Positions 27,201 to 39,200 of a stretch of 64,000 nucleotides of DNA are shown one piece after another. Under the pieces are notes generated by a model. The model did no database searches and was not told where the DNA came from. It was given only the letters and a program-made list of their open reading frames with translations. The DNA comes from Sweltsa coloradensis (lineage: Eukaryota > Arthropoda > Insecta > Plecoptera > Chloroperlidae), in NCBI GenBank assembly GCA_024449915.1, contig JAMZAV010001736.1, forward strand, positions 62,001-126,000, in the 5' to 3' direction. The translations under genes and the position numbers were made by a program. How positions within the stretch are numbered: position 1 is the first letter of the stretch; the number at the start of each line of letters is the position of its first letter.

Positions 27201-30200
27201 ATATAAGGCAGTTTGTTTACTTAATATTTGCATGGTGGACTATATCTGCTATTCATACAAGAACTTTGTATCAGTTGCAAAATTGTAGTTATCTTTCCAT
27301 CCTCCATGCTCCATCCATTTCCAAAGGGAGATGGAATAGTTGGCAATGCTTGGTCATCTTGGTTCTATATTAGGGGGATGACATCAATTCCAAAAAATTG
27401 GAATCGATCATTGTGACCTAAAAATCGATTCGGAATCGATTCCCAAGAAAAACTTTTTAATTGTATGCACAGTTATTTTGGTGGTCATTTTCCGCGGAAC
27501 CCATAATTAACGGCAATATTTCCGTGGTCGTTTTCCGCGAAGCCCATTATGTCGTCACCCACCCGCCTCGTCGTCTGTTGACTGTACAGCCTGCTGGCCT
27601 GCCTTTGTGTACGATCGGCGTCTAGTGGGAGAGGGAGGGAGGGACAGTAGGGGGGGGGGGACCGCTCTGCAATGCCCCAAAAAACGACGCGTGAACGTTT
27701 AAACTTGGTTTTAATTGTCTATAGTGCGTTTACTCGCGACTTGAACACATTGTTCTATTCGAGAGCAGAGTTCTTTTGTATGTCAGCTAATTGAATTCTA
27801 TACAATTTCAGATACCGAGGAGCAACAAGCCCGAAGATTGAGAATAAGATTAGACTAGGATGTCATAAAAATATTTAATTCGTAAAGTAATAAATAAATT
27901 TATCCAATACAATCATTAACTCTTGAAATCATTATTAAAATCAAAATCAAATGCTACTACAAAAATGTATGATTTTTGTAAGTTTTATCCACTTTGAATG
28001 AAAAAAATCGGACATCATTTACGGTTTTTAAGTATTTTCTTTACATTATTTTGTATAACGACAAAATACCTAAAACCCGTAAATAAAGGCCGATTTTTTT
28101 CGTTCAAAGTGGATAAAACTTAGTAATAGCATTATATTTTTATTTAATAATGATTTCAAGAGTTAATGATTGTATTGGATAAACTTATTTATTACTTTAT
28201 TAATTAAATATTTTTATGACATCCTAGTCTAATCCTATTGTCAATCATCGGCCGTGTTGCTCCTCGGAATCTGAAATTGTATAGAATTCAATTAGCTGAC
28301 ATACAAAAGAACTCCGCTCTCGAAGAGAACAATGTGTTCTACTCGCAAGTCGCAAGTAAACGCACTATAGGGAGTTATCGATTCCTCCAATTTGGAATCT
28401 ATGCAGACAGGAATCGATTCTGCCAAGTCATCCCTCTTCCATATCATGACCTGGTAGTTGACTATGAATTGCAGGGGAAAAAGAACTCGTTGTAGGTAGG
28501 CCTAGTATTTTTTCCAACTCGCATTTTCTTCGAAAACATGAGCCATTGCAATCCGCCAATCTTAGTTCTACTGGTTCCAGGCTGATAAGACTTGACAAAT
28601 AAATGCTTCCATCTTGTCCTGTACCTGATCAGATATTGTTTCTTGTGTCCCTAGAGCAATAAGAACCAAAAGTGAGTCTTCTGTTGCGGTGCTGAAAGCT
28701 TTCCAGTATGAGATTTTGCATTTCCCTGGTAACACCCCTGTTGTGTTCCATCCTGACAAGGCATGGAATGCAGGTAATGCAGACGCCTTGACGGAGACCA
28801 ATGACATGTATATATATATTTTTATATATGCGATTGAAATAGTGATTTTTGAGTTGGGCACAAAAAAAAGTATCGAGGGGAATTTGGGAAAACCGTCTAA
28901 TAACAAGTATAAATACGTCTGCGTCCTGTGCAAATATGAAGAGTTTCGAGCATCCCCTTTTTTTAGCATTGATTCCATGTGAAATCATCTTCATGTCTGC
29001 CTCCTCTTGTGTACTGCAAAGACAGTCCAAAGAACAATGTGAAGATACTACTTCTGTATGTCACGCCACTACAAAATCTTGCTTGGTCTTTTGTACATGC
29101 TGAAGTGATCTTTGTGATAAGATAGGCTGTTCATTCATCTTTGGTGCTCGAATGTGAAAGTGATTTCTTCAAAGTAACATACGCGATGACTGTGCTGTCC
29201 ATGATTTTGTAGTGGGTTGGTGCATCTCCTTCTTGTCTCTTAAGCCGTGTCTTTATATGTATCAAAACTAAGCGCACTTCACCATATTTCCAGTATTAGT
29301 CTCGTCTCTCGTGGATCTCCGCACTCTGAGTCGTGCACCGAGGTGCACCCCGTCCATGCGCGCACGCACGCCGCATGCTGGCCGTGGCCGGCGGAAGACG
29401 GCATTATGTAAGCCATACAAAAATAACTATAGTAGTAGTACTGCGGAGTACAATGTTGACTTATGCATTAGCATAGCTGTATCAGACCCATCAGAAATAA
29501 ATTAGCGTAATTCTGAGTGATCTGACTCGTCGCGAGACCAAAGGCATCACAACTTCCACTTCTATTCTAGCATCCTTGTGGCACACTCAACATAATTGTT
29601 AAATATAATCTTTATAAAAGTGAATCTTTCAACTTGAAAAAAACCAAATTTTGCGTTTTTCACGATTAAAAAAAAAATGGTGAAAAACGTTACTAAAAAA
29701 AATAATAATAATAAAAAAATGTACGCACTGTTATTTTGGTCGACTATTTTCGCGGAATCCGTGCTACGCGTCGTTCTTTTGGAGGTCTATTTCCGTGAAG
29801 CCCGACGTCACGGTACCGCCTACCCAATGAGCTCTATATACTTACGTGGAGGGCGCATGCTATACTGTAACCTTGAAGCCTACATGGGCCTAAAGCGATG
29901 ATTCTAAAAGGCCTACCCCGATGGGCCTATTATCGACGTCCCTGATTATATTGCGATTGCATTGAGATTGCACCGCCGTCTAGATGTAAATCTTAACGTC
30001 AAGATGGCGGTTTGTGGCTAGCTTATTTTGAGGTATGTTGACTAGTATTAGACCTACATTACAGCTGTGGTCTATTATCAGGGACACTCAGGATGCCTAG
30101 GAATAATGTTTACTGCAGTGTTACACTAAATAAACTGATAAACACAGGCCAGTGACACAGGTGAACGAATCTATTATGCTTAGTTCTTTTGAATCTGCCG

Positions 30201-33200
30201 CTGATTAGGAACCTAAGAAAATGGCGGACGGCAAACTTCCGCCAACTTCACATCTCAACATTTGCCCGGTGTATATCAGAACTCCACGTAAGTATATAGA
30301 GCTCAGTGCGCCTACCGCACGCGTAATTTTCGGTCTGGGCCGGCACCTCCACCAAAACTGGACCGGCACCTCCACCATCGCCTCACATTTTGCTCACTAT
30401 AGGTGGAACCAGATAAGGTGGCGGTCGCCGAGGGATCGCAGCACTGTCGTCCACGCACTATGGCCACAGGATCGGCAAAAAGTAAATAAAATAACGGTCT
30501 CTAAAACTGCTTTCGGAGAAAAACACGACTATTTTAAAGCCAAGCCGTGCCCATATAGGCCTATCCTAAAAATAAAGTATTTATGAAGTGTACGAATAAA
30601 ATCAAGACATTTTGATGCTCCTAAACATTGACATCACATCTGGCGAGGTTGGAATTATAAACAGCTGGAACTTTGGACACACCATTACCAACAAGGCAAA
30701 AAAACACTTTCGTAATCGTGATTGCTTAAAATCATTATTTCGCTAAAATACTGACTGTGGGACGAACTACTTTATTCACAGCTTATTAAATGTTGATTTA
30801 TGTGATAGGTTAATAAATACTAGTATTTTCTACTTCGTCCACTGCCAGTCAAGCTGTGACAAGCTGCCTAGCATTGCACAATCCCAATCAAAGCTGCCGA
30901 GATCGCAATACCGAGGGTTTACTAAGTTGAACTTGAGACACAAAAAATGCATTATTACTAGGGATGACATCGGGTACCTGGTTCTAGAAAATACCCGGAG
31001 CCGATTTTAAGATCCGGGTATATTTCGCGGCCGCTTTTAGGCTAATTCATCAGTTTAAATTACGCGCTACGTGGTTGCGGTCTTTCCCGAGGAGCGTGCC
31101 AGCTGCCTAAAGAGTAACTGGAGTCGACGACAAAGCGCGTTGTAAGCTATCACATGCTTACCTCCATCTCAGCGAGTAGTGCCCATGCTACGAGTGAGTG
31201 CAACAGAGAAAGATGCGGCGATAAATCTTGGGCACTGCCGCCTGCGCGGTGCGAGTGCGCGTACGATCCAACCAACTCACACTCACAGCTGACTGACAAA
31301 GATGGTTGGTGTAGAAGAAGAATTCACGATGCGATCATCTTTCAACCGATTCACGAAATTCGTAATCACGACGCATAGGATTGTTATTCCTGGGCTTATC
31401 TTCTTTCTTTCCCAGGCTTATCTTGCGACGAGAGCTTCAGCGCGGGCGATAGTAGCGAGAGATTTTCCCACATGCGATGCGTGTTTGTTTTCCCCTGCTT
31501 TCTGCGCGTAGGCCTAGCCAGGCCTACCTACCTACGACGAGTTACACTGCCTGTACAGTGTAATTGGTAAACTAATCTTTGGTGTAATGAAGATCATTGC
31601 CTGGTTATCAACGCGATTCTTTATTTTTGTACGATTATTGCAAAAGTTAAACGTAGTCAGTCGGTATGACCTTCAAACTAACTAGTAGGCCTAGGAAACA
31701 GCCCCCAAAGGGATTGGATATACAAAGAAACAGCGTTTCCACACATCGAGACGTAACAGGACCAGGGTACCCGGGTAATTTGAGTGCTGGAACCGGTTCC
31801 GAATTTTACTACCCGATGTCATCCCTAATTATTACCATATCGGACCGAATATAGCGCAATGTTTCTTCCCGAATGTACGATCTCAAAAATAGCACTCGCG
31901 TCATTTCCGCGCTCGTGCATTTAAAATAGCGCCTGAACATCTGACCACCCGCAATACAACTCCCGCGCATCGGCTACTGGGCATCGCCCCGCCTACCCAC
32001 ACTCGACGCCAGCCGAACCGGTGACATGAATGAGGCGGGTGAGTAAAGTCATCACGAATTCCGCGGAAAACGACCACTAAAATAACTGTGCCCACAATTA
32101 AAAAGTTTTTTCTTGGGAATCAATTCCGAATCGATTCTTAGGTCATAATAATCGATTCCATTTTTTTTTAAATCTTGGAATCGATGTCATCCCTAAATCA
32201 GACTGAACTGTGGTTGGCCTTTGTGAGTTTGTGCTTGGCCCTACACTGTTAAAAAACATAGGACTAGGCCATTTGTTTAAAATGTTTTGTTGTAAGAGTG
32301 AAACCTTAGGCTATTCATTCATTGTAGGCCTATTGTAAATAAAAAATGTTTCTTGTATTTTAATTTTCTTTGATTTTATATTTTTTCTTGAAATGATTCC
32401 GAAAAACTGGGGGTCGTGTTATATTCGAGATTGTTCTATATTCGGTCCAATATGGTAGTTATTACATGTAGGCCTATAAAAGAAAGTAGTGGATTTTTAT
32501 TAAAAATCATTAAAAACGTGTCAGCAGAGGAAGCCAGTATTTGAAATCATTGTAAGATATTGCCAAAAATAATCCATGAAGATGTACAGGGAAATATGAT
32601 CTTCATGCATGGAACAATAATGATGAATATCAACAAGAAATGTGCAAAGGAGAAAAATATCACCGCTCTTCAAACACTGGTGCAGTGCGAGCGATAGAGC
32701 ACAGCTAGCGAGTGGCAAGATAACTTGATATTCCACTCCCACGACGTGCATAGTCAGCGGTGAGCTAGATCGGTGCACTGGCAACTCCACTCATCTACTA
32801 CCTCTTGGGGATAAGCAAATGAATGTACTTTTCTAAACATGTACACTCTTCGCTCTCAGCGTGTGTACTTTCCGAAACACGTGTTACAGTACACATAGAT
32901 TCAAATTACTTACAGCATCATTATACGTTTCTCCTCTATACGATATTGACGTAAACGACCCTGCCATTCCCCCCACAAGAGCAATGTTAATTTATTTCCA
33001 TTACACGATTTTCCCAGTTATACCTACGGTTGTAAATTTTGTCTGGAAAACGTTTTCACGACCAGTTAAACAAGTCTGCATTCAATAATCTGTCAAAGTC
33101 ATCTGTATCTTGGGTTTGTCCCAATTCTTCACAATTCCATTTCCAGACCTCTACCGATTGAAAACAACATTCCTGTCCCCACTCCTCAAAAAGTTGCAAT

Positions 33201-36200
33201 GACGTGTTTCTAAGACGACAATGCTGATTTCCAAAACCACCACCCCCTCCCCCCGACCTTTCCCTAGAATGCTGATTTCCAAAACCACCACCCCCTCCCC
33301 CCGACCTTTCCCTAGAGGCTTCAGTCGCTAACGTATTTGTGTATTCTATTAAATATCTTGCGCTAAGCTCGTCGCAAGATAACTTGATAAGACTGGTAAT
33401 AACAACCCTTCGAGTCACAGTTACGGATTACGTAATGTGGTTGAAACATTATAATATGTCAATGCTCACAAGCTCAATAAAGAGGGACAGCAGAATGTGA
33501 TATTCATTCTTCATGCACAAAGTATTGATTGATATGAGTGAAAAGCAATTACAAAATATCAAAATGGCGAATGACAGGCGTGCACACTGCACAGTCAATG
33601 AGCTGATAACGTGACATTGCAATCTTTTCCCACACGTGCTGGCGGCGAGTTGGATCCTATGTGAACGGTGTTCACGCACGACACGGCTGGCAGCATATCC
33701 GTTTGGAAAGACGCGCTCACACGAACTGCTCGCAGGCAGATCCCAGCAACTATCTCTCTCGCACTTGTAGGCATGTGCGCTCTCACACACAGGCAACAGC
33801 GCTCATTGTTGTAATTAATTTATGTTTTAGTAGCAAAAGGTTTTAAACTGTCTCTCGTGAACGTCGTAGTAGGTACCAAAGCTGTCCATACATATAATTT
33901 TTTTAAACTTTGTTTTTAATTTTCTTTCTTACAATTTTCCAGTCATACGATTTTTTTGGGAGTCCCCCTGACAATTGAACCGGTATAATCGACGCTATAC
34001 TGTAATTACTGAGCTTGTTATGTACAAAAACCAACCCTTAAACTAAAACATTTACAAAAGTAGTTGAATAAACCTTACCTTTCCCCATGCTGGCGGCGAG
34101 GTGGTTGATGGTAGCAGGAGTAGCAGGTGTTGTTACCGTCGAAATGGTGGTCACTACACTTGGAGCAGTCACGGCTGCTTGAACGTTAGGAGGAACTAGT
34201 ATTGAGGTCGTGGATATCGGCAACGTAACACCGTTAGACGCGGCACTGGGTTGAAGAGGTAATTGTTTGCCCACAGAGGAATCAGAACTTGGCACACGAC
34301 TCTGATTTTGGAATTGATTTTGTAGGAACGTAGACGGAGTAGCCGACGGTGTGTTCGAGCTGGCTGCGGCTGCCGCAGCTGCAGCCGCCAGCTTAGCTTT
34401 CAACAACTCCGGGATCTGATTGTGTTGTTGAGAATTGTTTTGCGTCGGGGAGGGACTGGGAATTCCCGGAACACCATTAAAAGGCTGACTAGCTGATCCT
34501 TGCACACTCGTGACGGGTGAGACTGAGGGTGGCCCAAAAGGAGATGTTAATGTAACCATACTGTTAGGGCTTGGCCCCGGAGGACCCACAACCAAGTGTT
34601 GTTGTTGCTGCTGCTGCTGCTGTTGTTGTTGTTGCTGCTGCTGCTGTTGCTGCTGCTGCTGATTAACTGTTTGGTGGGTTTGAAATGCCATACGATTTTG
34701 TGTACTGATGCCACCAATGTTGTTTGGATGAACCAAGCCACCTAGAAAGATAACATACAAATTAATAGGTGACAAGGGAAAGGTAACAATCTCTTGCTAA
34801 ATGGTGTGCAACATGTGATTTGATTTTATACAGATCGTACGCTGGAAAAAAATCATATGTATTTCCCCCAGCCTATGACTTCTCTTGACTTGAGACAGTG
34901 GTGCCCGAACCCTTGAGCAGTTTTGGGTTTGTAGATATAAATTGACATGTATACATGACGAATAAATAATGGCAAGTTGTGAAGAACTGTAGGATGCATT
35001 GTTACAAAAGATCAACTGACGCTTATCTTCAAGACATACTTCAAGACATACATAGGGAGAGAAAGGGCAACTTTTTTTTCGCTTTTGCGGCACGCCCAAC
35101 TTTTTAAGATACTAAATTGGAATGTATCCGTGAATAAAAACATTAATTTCATTCATCAATCGATGATATTGGCAAAATGTAATATTTATATATTTTGTTA
35201 CCATCATAACCTAGAGCCCAGGCCTATGCACAGACGAGAATAAATGAGCCAGGAACGCCTGTGGCTACTTTTAAATAAGCACAGATTGCATTATTTTTTA
35301 TTTTTTTACAGAAAAACAGTTTTAAACATGAAAATCATTTCTAACCTGGTTAAAAGATGCCTAGACCCTATGAATGTTCCATCTGGATTTTGACCTAGGC
35401 CCACATGTTGTGTACAATAATAACATTGCAGAACTTGCTAGTAACATTTTAATCATAATATACTAATTCTGTTTTCCATGTTTATGACATTAAGAACTAA
35501 GAAGATTACCTAATCCAAACTTTATAAACAAAAACAAAAGAAAAAATTCCTAGGCTCCATTCTCCTTTTGTTTGTTCTTGTCTGTTCAATTTAATTTGCA
35601 TCCTCCCTAAACAGCCACCAACTTGACAGCAGTGTAAAAGACCTACCTGGCGAGTGAGTGGAAAGTCCCGAGGGGGGTGTCTGTTGCATGCCGGAAACTG
35701 TCCCGACTGTCCTAGTCGGCACCTGGCCCACTCCACCGGGTGGCCTCCGCTGAGGCTGCTGTTGGACCACACCTTGGACTTGCTGAACTTGCTGCAACTG
35801 TTGGACCTGTTGCTGCTGTTGTTGTTGCTGTTGTTGGAGCTGTTGCTCCTTACGTCTTTGTCTCTTTTCCTCTGAGAATTCAAAATTAATAGTATTAATG
35901 GAAGTGTACTAATTATGACTGTTTAAAATTTAGATGTGATGGAAGGTGACAATATTTTGAGAGATAGAAAATCGCCGCACTAACAAAAGACCTTTTGACG
36001 CGATGTCTTGTGTAACTTTCATGACATAGCAAATGAATTGAAGACTTTAAAAATAATTTAGGTGTTTTTTTGTGTGCATCTTTTGTCTGTGTGCTCTATA
36101 CCGGACAACGGCTAATCTCATCTTCTTGAAATTTTCAGGGAACCATGAACATATCTTAACTTAGACCTGCCACATTTTTGGGAAGGATCGAATTAAAAAT

Positions 36201-39200
36201 TAACTATTTATATTACAAATGATTAACAACAAATGATTAACAACACACAGTCGAGCTCCTGTAAAACTTTAACATTGTAGACCTACATCTAGGTACTAGG
36301 GATGTTTTACGGTAGCAAACTTCAAATCCAGTTCCAGACCTTCTGGCCTCCGCCATGAGGCATTGTTCTTATGGAACGTGAACTGGACCACACATAACTG
36401 GACGTGAAAACCTACTAGTGATAAACGTAAAAACAAAGTTTGGCTATAATATGTTAACAGAAAACAACACTGACCAAAGTGTGCAAACAGCTGTAACTTA
36501 CCTAGTTCCTTTTGTATTTTGTAGATTTTTTCTGCAAGTAGATGATAGTACTCAGACTGCAAACAATAAAAATTCCAAATTATTACATTTATAGCGCCTA
36601 TACTTATAAAATACATGTCAACAAGAAGGCTAGTGTAGGGCTATTAGACTTCGACCATTGTTATGGAAGAACCCTTATTTTTTTAATACAGCATTAAAAG
36701 TGAAGCATGAAACTAGAATTTTATTGTAAGTCCAAGTGCTTTGCAAGATTAGATTTGATAAAGTAGCCTTTATATAAAGCTTGACAAAAAATTGCTAGAA
36801 ACACATTAAATGTGTTCATGATTTCTTCACCTCAATGCACAAATCTGGGGTTTTACTGGTAACCCAAGAGTAGTCGCGCACCGGTTAACATTTATTAGTT
36901 GTTACGCACAGTCTTTTTGACAGCATACATTTTTACTGGCAAAACTACTACGGTATGTTGTCTTTAAATTTGTCTTAAATTTACTAACCCCGAGACGAAT
37001 TTAATAACCTCTACCCGACCACTGAACATAAACACCTATAACCTTCCCATCCATCCCTACACACAAGTGGGGAACAATCTACAAGTTTGCTCAAATTATT
37101 ACTTACCCTTGAATTAGCCATCTCATACATGTCGCCTTCAACTTTCCGTGCATATGCAACAAGGTTGTGCATCCTTTTGTCTAGCATTGCTTGAGGGTCT
37201 GGTGTTGGAAAAATGGCTTGGACCCTGAAACATAACCATTTGCAATTAGAATACAGAACATTGTGTATTGATAAACAGTAAACACCAACACTATCTAAGC
37301 TTATGTCCAACATTCAAACCCTAGTCTTGCATGCAAATGTTTACCCACCAACCCATGCAAGCTCGGGGCAACGAAAGTCACGTCGAGAGAGAGAGAGAGA
37401 CATACAACGTGCGCTGTCCTGACAGCTAAGTTGTATCTCCGCTCCTTCCACTTGCCATCTGCTCTCAACAATAGACCGGATTCAGATAGATTACGTAGTT
37501 TGCAGGTGTTCCGACTTCCAACAAAGATATTATCGAGTGACAATAATCGTTTGCGTTCCATGCTAAAAGTTACAGCAACAATAAAAGGAAGATATTATCA
37601 TTATGAAACGCCAATATCTTGTCTTCTTACCACGTCAAAAATGTCTAATGTCATATTGTTGATATTTGCGGTTATCAATTAGCGGACTGTTTATTAACTA
37701 CTTGACTATTTAATTTAACTGATCACATAAAATTACATCAAAATATTAAACACTCGTATCGATCATCAAAGCTTTATAGCAATGACAAGGTAGCGTAAAT
37801 AATTCCACTGTCTGTAACATAAACATTACGAATGCCAGCGACCGACTAACGAACGAACGTAACTGCTCAGAGGCTCGAGTAGTGAGTCGAGTGAGGGGTG
37901 GGGAAGGTGCGCGCGCAGTTGGGGAGTCCGTCTCTTCGCTCTTGTCACATGACTTACAGTTACACTTATGATCTTGCTCGGCTTACTTGTTCTTCCTCGT
38001 CCGCTGATCGTCGTTAAACTGTGTTGAATTGAAATATGTTTGTCTATTGTCAAGTGCTACTTGCTAGTACTAATGCAAATACTAGGAAGCTTCGCAAACG
38101 CTTTTTTTAGTCACGTTGATGGATAAGCTTTTTTGTTTGCGTGGAATCTCTTTACTTTTGCAAGTGTTTTTGAATGCATTGTAGGTGATTGTTGTCAAGT
38201 TTCTATTGTTACTTGTAAATTGTTATTATATACCTAAAAAACATCATATTAAAACCTCTTTTCTATGAATTCTGGCTAACTTTTTCAACTTTTTCTTTCA
38301 CAAGGTACTACATCACCATAACCTTAATATCCATGTAAAATAAATAAGAACCTTGTAGCCCCACCCGTTTGGTCAGAATCGGCCCAAATGTCACGAAAAT
38401 AATGCACTAAAAATAGGAAAAAATCGGAAAAGTATGATATTCATGAGAAATGTTTCTTCGATTGTACCCAAAAACGTGGCAGGTCTAAGTTCAGAGATTT
38501 CGAAGGTCCCCTCCAATTTTCATCAAGATTGCATAAGCCGTTTGCCCAGTAGAGAGCAAACAAACAGACAAAAATACAAAAAAAAAAAAAAAAAAACACC
38601 CGAGCTAATTTTTTAAAGGGGTCAGTGAAATTGAAGTCTTTGCTTTGCTCATCCATTAAAAATACTTCTTGGTCCATTGGGAAGCAATTGACTATTACTA
38701 GGGCTGTGCGAGCAGGGATTTTTTTAGTCGAGCGAGATCGAGCGAGTATTTGGTCTTTTGCTTGATTTTCGAGCGAGATTCGAGCGAGCAGACCAAAATT
38801 TAATTTACCACAAATGCTGGTATACATTTTGTCACGATGTTATAAACACAAAATTTTCAATATGTTATTACAGTGTTGGGCCTGCCAATTGATAAAACAT
38901 TAACTGCTTAGGCTAAGCTAGCCTAGGCCTAGGCTCATTTCTCAATTGCCTCTACTATTAACAATTGTGTTCTTTCTATTTGAAGTTCAAAGAACAATAA
39001 TATTTTTGGCCCTAGGCAAGGCCTAGGGTGGGCCTAGCTAGGCCCTAGAAGCCTTTAAGGTAAGTTGCAGGGGGCCTCTAGGCCTAGCCTTGTAGGGCTA
39101 GCTAGGCCTAGGCCAGCAGTAGTTCAGCTCACATCCTTGTGCATTGAATTAATGCTCTAAGTTGCTGTGGGCCATTACACAATAAGTAGGGTTAAGGCAG

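Larger units (their letters stand above)
22506..34078 (-). other. CBP intron 8
   Basis: 11.6 kb. Holds a family B fragment (22790-22960), element 24137-25809, family F repeat 25857-26797, hAT 27371-28436 with a giant fold-back, a TE-protein pseudogene 28568-29105, interrupted family D 29640-30400, hAT 30959-31827, element 31835-32455 and a Gly-rich 48-bp duplication at 33220-33315. The stretch 23000-24130 includes a GGTTTCGAATCCCC motif but no complete tRNA or SINE. 26800-27370, 29106-29640 and 32456-34078 hold nothing else recognised. Confidence 0.75.
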
